Source: Siphonodentalium dalli
Taxonomy: Eukaryota; Mollusca; Scaphopoda; Gadilida; Siphonodentaliidae
Assembly: GCA_032622095.1 (NCBI GenBank)
Contig: CP136069.1
Span: forward strand, 187,541,122 to 187,605,121
Direction: 5' to 3'
DNA length: 64,000 bases
Positions 49,199-60,062 of the stretch are shown here, piece by piece. The translations under genes and the position numbers were made by a program. The notes under the pieces were generated by a model that ran no database searches, was not told the origin of the DNA, and saw only the letters and a program-made list of their open reading frames with translations. How positions within the stretch are numbered: the first letter of the stretch is position 1; the number at the start of each line of letters is the position of its first letter.

Positions 49199-49228
49199 AC
49201 AGGGCCGTTCTGTTGGGTAAAGGGTTAA

Positions 49229-49594
49229 CTTACTCTTCTATAGCGGACTTTATGCGTAAATCAGACGCTCATCTAAAACCACCAATGACGGTAATGATTT
49301 GTCACAGTTGTGAAAATAACCAAGTTTATATCATAGAAAACATATATTTGTTTTGAACCTCCACAAGATTTGGCAACTGAAAGTAGTAATTTAATGTGAG
49401 AAATATATTTTATCACAACGTTTACATAATGTCAAAAGAATACAAACTCATTTGACCTCGCGAACTTCATAAGAGTTCGGGGTCTTCACTGGACATAAAC
49501 AAAACGTATTAAATGTGAGGTTACTCCCAATTACACGGCATATTATTTAACAAACCAGTATAAGATATCCCTCTTCCTGATACATGTAGCATTT
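49229..49594. other. No recognised gene
   Basis: Single-copy A/T-rich sequence. Confidence 0.5.
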
Positions 49595-50035
49595 TTGTAT
49601 TGATTTATATGATAAAGTCGATTATAATTAACGAACAATCCCGCCACTGGATCTGGGAGTAAATTAGATGTAGAATAGTGAGGCAACCGTACTTAAGACA
49701 TAAACCAGTATCATCCTTACCGATTTCACCAGCTGGTTTTTAGTAAACCAGTATCATCCCTATCGATTTTACCAGCTGGTTTATAGTAAACCAGTATCAT
49801 CCCTATCGATTTTACCAGCTGGTTTATAGTAAACCAGTATCATCCCTACCGATTTTACCAGCTGGTTTATAGTAAACCAGTATCATCCCTATCGATTTTA
49901 CCAGCTGGTTTATAGTAAACCAGTATCATCCCTATCGATTTTACCAGCTGGTTTATAGTAAACCAGTATCATCCCTACCGATTTCACCAGCTGGTTTACG
50001 TAGAAGGAAACTTGGACAACTGAACAGTAAGTTCA
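49595..50035 (-). pseudogene. Relic terminal exon and 3' UTR of a death-domain paralogue, with 43-bp expansion
   Basis: The gataaagtcgattataatta then acgaacaatcccgccactgg block matches 50411-50460. The following segment corresponds to the coding part of the terminal exon 50470-50636: minus-strand gtttccttctacgtaaacca, then gctggtgaaatcggtaggga, against gtttccttggatataaaccg, then cctagtgaaatcgccaggga. Within it a 43-bp unit has been copied about seven times, which destroys the frame. No partner exons are adjacent. Confidence 0.6.
49700..49997 (-). repeat. 43-bp array derived from exon sequence
   Basis: About seven units of taaaccagtatcatccctat then cgattttaccagctggtttatag, with 43-bp spacing confirmed at 49701, 49744 and 49787. 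Each unit carries inverted aaaccag/ctggttt ends. Confidence 0.93.
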
Positions 50036-50348
50036 GTAACATATTACGTATGGGCTTATTATTATCATGTTAATGTTATGCAGAAATTAGCACAAGAAAT
50101 TTCTTCCATATTTTATATATCATACTTTGGGCACCTCAAATCAAACTGAAATAATTTATAAAATTATCAGGGAGTGTTAAATATGTACGAAAATAGGATG
50201 ACGAACAGTTATGTTCAAGTTATGGGGATAAATATCAGAATATTTTTTTTTTTATTATCCAACAGAAATTTTAATAGCCTTGTTTACAAAACCAATATAC
50301 AAAGTTTTATTCACATATTGTAAAAATATAAAAATATAAACTCACTGG

Positions 50349-50354
50349 TTTATT
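50349..50354 (-). terminator. Candidate polyadenylation signal of the death-domain gene
   Basis: AATAAA on the minus strand, about 116 bp past the stop codon at 50470-50472. Another lies near 50306-50311. Confidence 0.35.
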
Positions 50355-50469
50355 TTCATTTTAGTGAAGAAAATAGCTATTGGTATCAAATTATTTTGTA
50401 CTGATTTGGATGATAAAGTCGATCATAATTAACGAACAATCCCGCCACTGGATCCGGACATAACGTCCG

Positions 50470-50636
50470 CTACAGAAGAGTAAGACAATCGTAATTCGAC
50501 GTATAAGACAGTATTATCATCCCTGGCGATTTCACTAGGCGGTTTATATCCAAGGAAACATGGACTAGAATTTTGTGACTTTGTCGATCACAGATATCAC
50601 AAAAATCATGCATTCTCGAGCTGGGACCTTCATTTA
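50470..50636 (-). CDS. Death-domain gene copy 1, terminal exon
   Basis: The acceptor cactgtttcacag (minus strand) precedes TA, completing a codon split G|TA with the previous exon. The frame runs 54 codons (NEGPSSRMHDFCDICD...) to TAG. Relatives of this exon at 49595-50035 and 48712-48785 support it as a real gene part that has been copied locally. Confidence 0.6.
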
Positions 50637-53600
50637 CTGTGAAACAGTGAGGAACAACTATTAACAAAGAAATATATTCCCTGCATTGTTTGTTTAACCC
50701 TTTCAGTGCCAAGTCCGATTTTTTATTAACCCATATACACTGTGCCAATGCATTCTCTTATATATGCGAGTCGACCATAGGTCGCCTCGCATATATAAGA
50801 GAATGCATTGGCCTAACAAATTTTCATCATTTATTTTGTTGTTATTTTTTACAATTTTTTACAATTTTAATAATTTTTTCTTATATTCTACTCTCTTTCG
50901 GTGCCAGACTTATTTTGTAGGTTTAGTGCCAGGGAATCTTACGTTTTTCATGGGCATCAAAATTATTTCTATGAATACTTAGTGATAGTTTTGAGTTATA
51001 ACATGCCCCTAAGGTTTTAACCAGTTTGTTTTTAAATTCGCTATAGCATGCTTAAGCATACCCAAAAAAAATTCAACCCAAAAAAAATAAAAAATAATAA
51101 TTTTACAGACCGTAAATTAGGGTCGATGAGATCGGCCCCTGGCACTGAAAGGGTTAATGCTATAAAGTTCCAGGTCAGAATATCAAAAAGTTTCAACAGG
51201 TTGATTATGATCTCTATGGGCGTAGCCAGAGTACATATTCGTGAAATGATATATGGACTTTTGAAGGGATCTTACCGGCCGCTGTTATGCATCCAATGAG
51301 ACGCAGACCCACAGCTAGTCTGGGTATGTCACTCTCCAGAGAATCCTCATTCATCCACCCGCTTATCATCATTTCACATCTCACGTCATCAGTTAATTTG
51401 CGCTTATTCTCTATAATCCCGATCGAATCATCGTCGATGCCCAGGAAGCACGCCAGTCCAGGCCAATTTAAATATACATTCTCGTGTAGGCTGATGGTCC
51501 GGATCACCTTTTTAATTTCCACGTCTGTTGGTAGAATCAAACCGATACCAATTTAACACTTTCTATCTATACTAAATGGATTCTCCCACTAAGTTATAAA
51601 AGTATTCATTAGAATAATAATATTTTGATAAGCGTTCAGCTGCGTTCAGAATTAATATTATGCATGCCATCAAACAATAAAACACATGTAGTTATAATTA
51701 TTATAGACATGCCATGATCACATGCAATCATTTATTAATTATTGTATTATTATGTATTTTATTCTTAGCATACTGACTTTATTGGTGTTTATGCAAATAA
51801 ATCTTATCTTATCTTATCTTAGAATGGTATATTAATCATTTGGAGGGGTGTTCAGGAAAAATGAGCAGACGACAATAAGATAATAAAAGTGCAGAATTAT
51901 TCATATTCTTTGGTGGGAAATGTTTGGATAATAATTTCAACAATCGACCTATGAATAGTGACCCATGAGTATTCGTCTGTAAAGTATAGGATTATATCGG
52001 AAATAGTATAGCAGTATGCAGCCAATGAGAACCTAAGAAAGTAAGGAGAGATAGAATATGCATGTGTATTCTATGTACCTTGTGTGGAACCAGCTGTGCG
52101 TTCCTTGTGGTGTTTGTCAATGTCGCCAAGGGTTTCGGCTAGATCCGGCCTCCCGCAAACAAGTAACAACTCCATCAGCTTCACCGCCTGTTGGTGAACA
52201 TTAAAGATGCATAATCAGAATTAATGCTCCCAAATTACTACTACTTAAATTTGGCTTCGGGGTGGGGGGGGGGGGGGTAAAAATATTTGATTCGAGTCGA
52301 GTAAACCACCCATCAAAGCTCAGAGTGATCAGATATCGATTTTTGAAATTTGTTATTTCCCGAGGTATGTAATTTTTGGCGGCCTGGCAATTATTCATCA
52401 AGTCGACAGTCTAGGGCCAAATTGCGGATGGAGATCGATAACTCAAGTCGATTTGGGTGTTATATATTTGATTATCCGGCCATATTTCGTTGAACATAAT
52501 GTTGATAACTAACGTGTTTGGGCAATGTTATACTATAGTTGACTGTGGTTAGCATTATTTTGGGGCAATTAATAGAATCTGATAACTGAGGCGGCATTTC
52601 AAAAATGTTGTTGCTGGAATCTGATTATATTGGGACCATCGAATCGGATTGAGTACCTTTAATATCATTCAGGGGATTCTTGCTAAAGCATAGATTGGTA
52701 CATCCTGTATTCAGACATATACAAGTTAATAGAACCCAGTTTGCAGTTTCGTATACGTGTGTGTATGTAACGTTTGCCAATGTTTTGCATTGCTGCTTGA
52801 GCTCCGGCAAAGCATATACATACAGTCATATTTAATTTCTATGATACCTGTCTCTCATTTTAAAACAGCCAGTTTTACCTGTATTATCGCATCTTATGTG
52901 TGTATTTTCTTGATGGAGAATGGCATGTTAGTACATGTCATAGTGCGTGCTTTGGTTGTCTATATTTAGGGAGAATATCTGCCGTGTTAGCAATAACCTA
53001 ATAATATGCCCGAGCTTCTTTATTTGTCGAGAACGTCATGTTTATATAGTACGAACCTTATGCATGGTGAATGAAATGTCAGTACGAACTTTATCGCATG
53101 CGCGGGGTGGCTTTCTTTAGGAGAATACTATAATGGTATACGAACCTTACCACATGCAAATGGTGTCTTTCTTTACGGAAAATTCAATGTTAGTACTAAC
53201 CTTGTCGCCTGCCTTGCATGTGCGCCTTTATTTCGGGAGAATATAAAGTTAGTACGAAGTTCTACGACCCTGTCGCATGCTCGGGTGTCTTTCTTTGCGT
53301 AAAATTACATGTTGGTACGAACTTTGTCGCATGCTCGGGTGTCTTTCTTTGCGTAGAATTCCATGTTGGTACGAGCTTTGTCGCATGCCCTAAGCGTCTT
53401 TCTTTACGGAAAATGCAACGATAATACTGACGTTGTCGCACACCATAGGCGTCTTTCTGTACCAACTGATGAGCAATAAGTACTAACCTTGTCGCAGACC
53501 CTTGGCGTCTTTCTGTACCAACTGATGAGCAGTCGGAAGACGAATCGGCCATCATAAGAATTATCGTTAGAGACCAGTATGGATTGAACTCGCGATTTCG

Positions 53601-56600
53601 GTATTCTCAGATGCCTCACGACTGTTTTCCACTGATCGTTGAGTTCTTCGCCGATGGAACTGAGATAGTATTCATTCACAGGACCTGAAGGACACACGTG
53701 CTTGCAAGTATAAATCGCTAACATAATTATAAGGAGCTATATTAAACAATCTAAAAAGAACAACAAATTGGAGATGCTGTGGTAGATTTGTTGCATTAGA
53801 AAATGTGACTCGAATCTACGAACCGAATTTGGTAAATATCGGATTACGTTTGTTAAGAGTTATCGCGCTAGTGCATGCTTTCGCGGCAAAGTAAGATACC
53901 CGATAAACAGCCGAAGAGGCATAACTCTGCATGGCAGGACTGGTTTTCGATCTCATTCAAGAGATTCACAAGTAGAAGACATGGTCTACATTTAGTCTAA
54001 ATGGAATTACGTTTGTTATGAGTTATCGGTATTATGTCATGGCGTGGAAAGGACAGACGACCAACCAAACGGACACCCACCGTCATTCACCAATTTGATA
54101 ATTGATCATATACAACAAAATGTATAGACAACACAGGCACTTCCTGGGGCAGCAAGATTTGGGTTTATCTCATTGACACATGAAATGTGTACAGTCTACA
54201 CATTATATTTCGAATATTTTCTGGTCTAAAATGGTGCGGTTATTTAGCTAACGAACAATAGTGGTTACTGTTAACAGAGACCGTAAATTTTATTGTGTGA
54301 TTTTGTCACAAATAAACGTAAATTAGACTCGCTTATAACTGTAGAATAAAACAATACAAACAATCAATCTGGGACATTTGAACGTAGCTATGGGAACAGC
54401 CTAATGATCTCTATCGCTATATGGTATCGACTATCGCCTGAATGGTCTGTTCTAAAAATAGAACAAAGTGTCCCATTTAATCATCTCATTTCATAATAAA
54501 ATATTCGAAATAAAATTAATATTATTTGATAGAAGCGTTTCGGGACAGGGTGTGTGCAATTCATATTTATTATTTGATACCCACGCAACTATTTCAAAAT
54601 TGTTATTTAAAGAGATACTCCATCTTTAAAGCTGGGGCGACCGTCGAGTCGTGCAACCCACTATATACATTATGTGCTACCCACTATACACATTATGTGC
54701 TACCCACTATACACATTATGTGCGACCCACTATACACATTATGTGCGACCCACTATACACATTATGTGCTACCCACTATGCACATTATGTGCTACCCACT
54801 ATACGCATTATGTGCGACCACTATACACATTATGTGCGACCCACTATACACATTATGTGCGACCCACTATACACATTATGTGCTGCCCACTATACACATT
54901 ATGTGCTACCCACTATACACATTATGTGCTACCCACTATACACATTATGTGCGACCCACTATACACATTATGTGCTACCCACTATACACATTATGTGCAA
55001 CCCACTATACACATTATGTGCTACCCATTATACACATTATGTGCTACCCACTATACACATTATGTGTAACCCACTATACACATTATGTGCTACCCACTAT
55101 ACACATTATGTGCAACCCACTATACACATTATGTGCTACCCACTATACACATTATGTGCGACCCACTATACACATTATGTGCAACCCACTATACACATTA
55201 TGTGCTACCAACTATACACATTATGTGCGACCCACTATACACATTATGTGCGACCCACTATACACATTATGTGCGACCCACTATACACATTATGTGCAAC
55301 CCACTATACACATTATGTGCTACCCACTATACACATTATGTGCGACCCACTATACACATTGTGTGCGACCCACTATACACATTATGTGCGACCCATTTCC
55401 CACACATTATGTGCGACCCACTATACACATTATGTGCAACCCACTATACACATTATGTGCTACCCACTATACACATTATGTGCGACCCACTATACACATG
55501 TGTCAGTTAAAGATCAAGCTACACAAGAAGAACAATTGGCTGGTTTTGTTCTTTCTCAAGAAATACATCACCAATAGTTATCTGCATCAATGTTGATGAT
55601 CATGTTCGCGTTTGGTGTGTTGTTTCAAAAGAGATAGTTTCGTAATAAGTGACGGTATATTGAACGCAATCGGTTTTTACTCATAAGTATCCTAGCAATA
55701 TAGTGTGAGGGTTGCTATTTACGTACCACATGCCAGACGGTTGCTATAGATAAATACCCATAGTATAGTGTTGCTGGAGGTGTCGCCACCTATCTGGAGG
55801 TTACTACTTGTATCACCACATATATAGGGCCAACATGCATATGCGTTGTCGGTTGTCTTGGGATTTCTCTGTCAATCATCACATGTACAATTGATGAAGG
55901 TAATATATGGTAATATATGGTAATATATGGTAATATATGGAATGTTGGGTTTCTTATGTTGCTTCAGCTGTCACCACATATCTGAGTGCGCTATTGATGT
56001 CACCACATATCTGAGTACGCTATTGATGTCACCACATATATGAGTGCGCTATTGGTGTCACCACATATCTGAGTGCGCTATTGATGTCACCACATATCTG
56101 AGTGCGCTATTGATGTCACCACATATCTGAGTGCGCTATTGATGTCACCACATATCTGAGTGCGCTATTGATGTCACCACACATCTGAGTGCGCTATTGA
56201 TGTCACCACATATCTGAGTGCGCTATTGGTGTCACCACATATCTGAGTGCGCTATTGGTGTCACCACATATCTGAGTGCGCTATTGATGTCACCACATAT
56301 CTGAGTGCGCTATTGATGTCACCACATATCTGAGTGCGCTATTGATGTCACCACATATCTGAGTGCGCTATTGGTGTCACCACATATCTGAGTGCGCTAT
56401 TGGTGTCACCACATATCTGAGTGCGCTATTGATGTCACCACATATCTGAGTGCGCTATTGATGTCACCACATATCTGAGTGCGCTATTGATGTCACCACA
56501 TATCTAAGTGCGCTATTGATGTCACCACATATCTGAGTGCGCTATTGATGTCACCACATATCTGAGTGCGCTATTGATGTCACCACATATCTGAGTGCGC

Positions 56601-57778
56601 TATTGATGTCACCACATATCTGAGTGCGCTATTGGTGTCACCACATATCTGAGTGCGCTATTGATGTCACCACATATCTGAGTGCGCTATTGATGTCACC
56701 ACATATCTGAGTGCGCTATTGGTGTCACCACATATCTGAGTGCGCTATTGGTGTCACCACATATCTGAGTGCGCTATTGATGTCACCACATATCTGAGTG
56801 CGCTATTGATGTCACCACATATCTGAGTGCGCTATTGATGTCACCACATATCTGAGTGCGCTATTGGTGTCACCACATATCTGAGTGCGCTATTGGTGTC
56901 ACCACATATCTGAGTGCGCTATTGATGTCAACACATATCTGAGTGCGCTATTGGTGTCACCACATATCTGAGTGCGCTATTGATGTCACCACATATCTGA
57001 GTGCGCTATTGGTGTCACCACATATCTGAGTGCGCTATTGGTGTCACCACACATCTGATGGTTGTTGCTGGTCTCAGCAGATACCTTTGCTAATTGTGCT
57101 ACCACAAAAATTACCAAAATGTCCGAACTTCTGAATGTTTAACGCGATATAATAGGGCGTAATTATATTAATACGTTACCATTAGCTGGTATCTTGACGA
57201 GTGGAGGCGGCCTCCGAATACTTAACAGCGAATTGTCTTTTGGCAACTTAACCTCAAACTCTGCTAGCAAATAAGTCTTTAATTCTATTATATCACTCGT
57301 GAATGAACCTCGGGGGGTCGCTGAGCCTCGAGTGTCATTTGAATTTCCCGCGAAGACGTTATGAACCACGTGCACTTCTAGTTTGCCGAAATAAGTCTCT
57401 AAAGTCTTCTGACCGTAAACGTCGAGCACACTAATGTTTTCCGTTATTGCCACATCGCGTGTGTAGAATATCGGAAATAGAACGGTCTTCCTCGACGCGA
57501 AGCCAATATTGCCGCGGAACTTGAGTTCTAGGCTACAGTTGTCTGGTATCCTCATCGTTCTGTACTCTTTGCCACTCAGTCTACTGATCACACTGTTCTC
57601 AATCTTGTCCGTGTGTTTGTAGTCTCCTCCAACAGAAAACGAAATTTTTGTTGGTCGCTTTCTGATAGTCCGAAGAAACACGTTGAATGACTTCTTTTTC
57701 AAATATTCCACAAGTGAATCTGCAACTCTCAACACATTTGATGAACTTTCGCCCTTTCTGGTCTCGAGTGCGATACAT
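50470..57778 (-). CDS. Tandem death-domain adaptor-like protein, 5' partial (five exons)
   Basis: Exons in transcript order are 57778-57180, 53684-53488, 52187-52079, 51524-51276 and 50636-50470. All have AG/GT borders and every junction phase agrees; the pieces sum to 1,321 nt, leaving 439 codons plus stop after the split first codon. Exon 57778 gives an N-terminal region of about 199 residues with a beta-rich look (RIPDNCSLELKFRGNIGF, GKLEVHVVHNVF); UPA-like is a guess from its place before death domains. Exons 2-3 encode death domain 1 (LSSIGEELNDQWKTVVRHL, then LISWYRK, then KLMELLLVCGRPDLAETL). Exon 4 encodes death domain 2 (NWPGLACFLGIDDDSIGIIE, then MISGWMNED). Exon 5 encodes a 54-residue tail. 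Death domains make homotypic contacts in apoptosis and innate signalling; the partner is unknown. No TM segment is visible. The first exon(s) are missing or unrecognised between 57779 and 59895. Intron 1 holds two large arrays, and the last intron holds an F1 MITE. Confidence 0.7.
50694..51157. mobile_element. TTAA MITE, family F1, in the last intron of copy 1
   Basis: TTAACCCTTTCAGTGCCA ... TGGCACTGAAAGGGTTAA; 464 bp; core at 50744-50812. Confidence 0.85.
50744..50812. repeat. Palindromic hairpin core (F1)
   Basis: Arms gccaatgcattctcttatat then atgcgag, the same as the F2 left core. Confidence 0.9.
51276..51524 (-). CDS. Death-domain gene copy 1, exon encoding death domain 2
   Basis: Acceptor gattctaccaacag and donor ggccg|gtaaga. 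It encodes DVEIKKVIRTISLHEN, NWPGLACFLGIDDDSIGIIE, MISGWMNED and RLAVGLRLIGCI: the helix pattern and central Trp of a death domain, complete in one exon. Confidence 0.75.
51553..52000. mobile_element. F3-type MITE remnant (left end TTAA at 51553)
   Basis: ttaacactttctatctatac then taaatggattctccc matches the F3 left end; gtgggaaatgtttggataat near 51911 matches the F3 right half. The right terminus is not recognisable. The retroelement tail at 51616-51818 interrupts it. It begins 28 bp upstream of the exon 51524 acceptor. Confidence 0.5.
51609..51825 (+). mobile_element. Short retroelement insertion with 7-bp target duplication
   Basis: TTAGAAT at 51609-51615 and again at 51819-51825. Between them is A/T-rich sequence ending aataaatcttatcttatctt, a 5-bp simple tail. 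This fits a 5'-truncated LINE or a SINE; no tRNA-like head was seen. Confidence 0.6.
52079..52187 (-). CDS. Death-domain gene copy 1, exon finishing death domain 1
   Basis: Acceptor tgttcaccaacag and donor cacaag|gtacat. It encodes AVKLMELLLVCGRPDLAETL and a hydrophilic linker (GDIDKHHKERTAGSTQ). The phase is 0 in and 1 out, matching both neighbours. Confidence 0.75.
52188..53019. other. Intron sequence; nothing recognised
   Basis: Contains a 14-G run at 52264-52277 and no exon-like frame with both splice sites. Confidence 0.5.
53020..53530 (-). repeat. Degenerate repeat of about 60-65 bp that includes an exon end and its splice donor
   Basis: About eight units, each holding (plus strand) gttagtacgaactttgtcgc then atgc...gtgtctttctttacgg. 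The top unit contains the real exon end cgacaag|gttagtac at 53488. Several lower units keep a readable donor such as cgacaag|gttagtac near 53208. Confidence 0.8.
53488..53684 (-). CDS. Death-domain gene copy 1, exon starting death domain 1
   Basis: Acceptor cgtgtgtccttcag and donor gacaag|gttagt. It encodes GPVNEYYLSSIGEELNDQW, VVRHLRIPKSRVQSIL, RFVFRLLISWYRK and ends CDK on a codon boundary. Confidence 0.75.
53685..54647. other. Intron sequence; nothing recognised
   Basis: No array or exon-like frame. The segmental duplication continues through it. Confidence 0.5.
54648..55500 (+). repeat. 23-bp minisatellite in intron 1
   Basis: About 37 units of ctacccactatacacattat plus gtg, with c(t/g/a)accc variants. 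As 23 is not a multiple of three, each plus frame reads the same 23-residue periodic peptide and stays open; I reject the 356-codon frame as a gene. Confidence 0.97.
55501..55904. other. Intron sequence between arrays
   Basis: Nothing recognised. Confidence 0.5.
55905..55945. repeat. 10-bp repeat ggtaatatat
   Basis: Four units. Confidence 0.9.
55965..57055 (+). repeat. 29-bp minisatellite in intron 1
   Basis: About 37 units of atgtcaccacatatctgagt plus gcgctattg; very uniform, the main variant being attggtg/attgatg. Uniformity suggests recent expansion or homogenisation. Confidence 0.97.
57180..57778 (-). CDS. Death-domain gene copy 1, exon with N-terminal (possibly UPA-like) region
   Basis: Acceptor ctgtttggttttcag and donor ctaatg|gtaacg. 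599 bp in phase with the death-domain exons. It encodes an amphipathic start (VADSLVEYLKKKSFNVFL) and beta-strand-like blocks (KISFSVGG, CSLELKFRGNIGF, TVLFPIFYTRDVAI, GKLEVHVVHNVF), then a Ser/Thr-rich linker and AEFEVKLPKDN. The fold name is a guess. Confidence 0.6.
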
Positions 57779-58630
57779 CTGAAAACCAAACAGTTAGCAT
57801 GAACAGATGTATGCATTCACGCTAAAGCAGAATTCGAGACTTCATTCTGATAGGAGTTACAGCCATTTTGGAACTTGATCATTTGTAAATTCCCAGTCTA
57901 GAATATTGCGTTATTTCTCCTGTGGCAAATTGTCGACTTTGAATGTTACTTGAAGTGATAATAGACCGCAATTGAGGGGTGTCGACAGCCAACATGTACC
58001 ATCCTTTGAATTTTGTCAGGACTTATTGCCCTTATTGGACGGTGCAAATAGCAATATTTCCACTTATGCAAACATTTATTATTGTTACACCAGTACTAAC
58101 CGTTGGATCTGGATATCGTTTGGAATAGTGATAGAACACTATCAATGAACGATACCACCATACAAAAGGTTTCATCCAGCGATTCTTATCCAGAATAATG
58201 AACTTTCTTGACTCAGAAAAAAATCATACATCTAAACATCCGGTGTAGGTCACTCTTACTGCATGGCCGCCAGATCACATGACATTGCCCTTGAATATAT
58301 ATATGTTTGAATATTGATGGCTGGTCCAATCTATTTTGTGATTAAATTACTTGCAGATAAAACTGAAGGTGTATATTATTTGCCTATAAATGCATAATAA
58401 AGATGATTATTTCGATCATAATTTGCGGTAAATCGATTAACTGATCTGCAATCTTCTTTGATTGAGGATGCTAACAAAATAGAGTGCTCTCTCGTGGTAC
58501 GCACTTCTTTACGATCCGAAAGTTTTTTACGCGGATTTATATTCTAAAAATAGCCCCTAAAACTGTCCCATGCATGTTATAATGAATTTCTAAATAAAAT
58601 TGATATTACTCAACTTTGAAATGAAATCGA
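57779..58630. other. Upstream flank of copy 1; no exon confirmed
   Basis: A minus-strand frame with RWMKPFVWWYRSLIVFYHY (58101-58220) ends at a donor-like acg|gttagt, but its phase does not fit exon 57778 and no acceptor or promoter was found. Confidence 0.4.
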
Positions 58631-58922
58631 TTAACCCTTTACCCAACAAAACGGCCAAATAAAGCTGCAACAGCCTAAATTATCTTGGGTCTGTCTCAAT
58701 AAAACCATACAAATATGGATATCATTGGAACCAACTCATTGACCACATTGTGATGGTTACAGTTATGCCCTGTGCCAATGCATTCTCTTATATATGCGAA
58801 TCGACCATATTTTAATGTGGTAAGCCAATGCATTCTCTTATATATGCGAGGCGACCTATGGTCGACTCGCATATATAAGAGAATGCATTGGCACAGGGCC
58901 GTTCTGTTGGGTAAAGGGTTAA
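58631..58922. mobile_element. TTAA MITE, family F2, internally deleted
   Basis: The same 18-bp ends as 48829-49228 (TTAA 58631-58634 and 58919-58922); 292 bp. The first hairpin core keeps only its left arm (58774-58808); the second (58824-58892) is complete. Confidence 0.85.
58824..58892. repeat. Palindromic hairpin core (F2, 58 kb copy)
   Basis: gccaatgcattctcttatat, atgcgaggcgacc, loop tat, ggtcgactcgcat and the complementary arm. Confidence 0.9.
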
Positions 58923-59301
58923 CAACCGAGTGACTTTACTAAACAGTTGTGTAAATGCTGATTACCGTGGACTGAAAATGTAGCTAACGTCGAACAATCG
59001 TATTTTTGATTATTCAGAAAAAGGTTTATGAGGCGAGTTGGTTGGGAGTATATTTGTTGAGATATTTTTGTCAACGACTAGCAACCACACTGGAGGAAAA
59101 TTACATATTAACACCCCGTATATGGTTGGACACTCAAAAATGAAGGACTGATGGACATTTCAGTCCAGGCAAATAGTCGAATCCTGGTGTAATAAAAGAC
59201 ACATTTTATACTGAATATTAATCTGAATTTTAAAATGTTGTTGATCCACGCATAATATTTCTGACAGTAAAATATTTTGATCACGTCCCTGATAATGTAT
59301 A
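58923..59301. other. No recognised feature
   Basis: Single-copy sequence. Confidence 0.5.
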
Positions 59302-59495
59302 TTAACTCTTTCTATACTAAATGGATTCTCCCAGTCAGTTAAAAAGTGTACATCGGAATGGTCTATTATTCGTTTCGAGGGGTGTTAATGTGATAAAAGC
59401 AGACGACAGATAAATAAAAGCAAAGAAGGGGCCCTATTTATTGAGGGAAATGTTTAGATAATAAGTTCAACAAACGAATATGCACTTAATATTTG
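59302..59495. mobile_element. F3-type MITE remnant
   Basis: ttaactctttctatactaaa then tggattctccc at the left, with ggaaatgtttagataataag near 59446. The right terminus is degraded. Confidence 0.5.
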
Positions 59496-59895
59496 AACAT
59501 TTCCTATGGGATAACTACTCATCAATTTCTTCCATATTTTATATATCATACTTTGGGCACCTCAAATCAAACTGAAATAATTTATAAAATTATCAGGGAG
59601 TGTTAAATATGTACGAAAATAGGATGACGAACAGTTATGTTCAAGTTATGGGGATAAATATCAGAATATTTTTTTTTTTATTATCCAACAGAAATTTTAA
59701 TAGCCTTGTTTACAAAACCAATATACAAAGTTTTATTCACATATTGTAAAAATATAAAAATATAAACTCACTGGTTTATTTTCATTTTAGTGAAGAAAAT
59801 AGCTATTGGTATCAAATTATTTTGTACTGATTTGGATGATAAAGTCGATCATAATTAACGAACAATCCCGCCACTGGATCCGGACATAACGTCCG

Positions 59896-60062
59896 CTACA
59901 GAAGAGTAAGACAATCGTAATTCGACGTATAAGACAGTATTATCATCCCTGGCGATTTCACTAGGCGGTTTATATCCAAGGAAACATGGACTAGAATTTT
60001 GTGACTTTGTCGATCACAGATATCACAAAAATCATGCATTCTCGAGCTGGGACCTTCATTTA
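59896..60062 (-). CDS. Death-domain gene copy 2, terminal exon
   Basis: Equivalent of 50470-50636. Confidence 0.6.

Larger units (their letters stand above)
48829..49228. mobile_element. TTAA MITE, family F2, with two opposed hairpin cores
   Basis: TTAACCCTTTACCCAACA at the left and its exact inverse at the right (TTAA 48829-48832 and 49225-49228); 400 bp. Cores at 48982-49050 and 49130-49198 are in opposite orientation. Confidence 0.85.
50098..54574. repeat. Segmental duplication, copy 1 (offset 9,426 bp)
   Basis: From aatttcttccatattttata onward, every landmark recurs at +9,426 (MITE ends, splice sites, a 14-G run), and I saw no substitution or length change up to the window edge. A 3-base aat is shared at the left breakpoint. 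Confidence 0.95.

Noticed and set aside
54526-55596. 356-codon frame with a 23-residue periodic peptide
   Set aside because: All three plus frames encode the same period because of the 23-bp unit. The array lies in the intron of a minus-strand gene.
58101-58220. Candidate upstream exon of the death-domain gene (RWMKPFVWWYRSLIVF)
   Set aside because: The donor-like acg|gttagt leaves phase 0, but exon 57778 needs a 2-base carry-over. No acceptor or promoter was seen.
57180-59896. One long transcript joining copy 2 exons to exon 57778 of copy 1
   Set aside because: Exon 60702 ends in phase 1 and exon 57778 needs phase 2. Copy 2 also has its own terminal exon with a stop.
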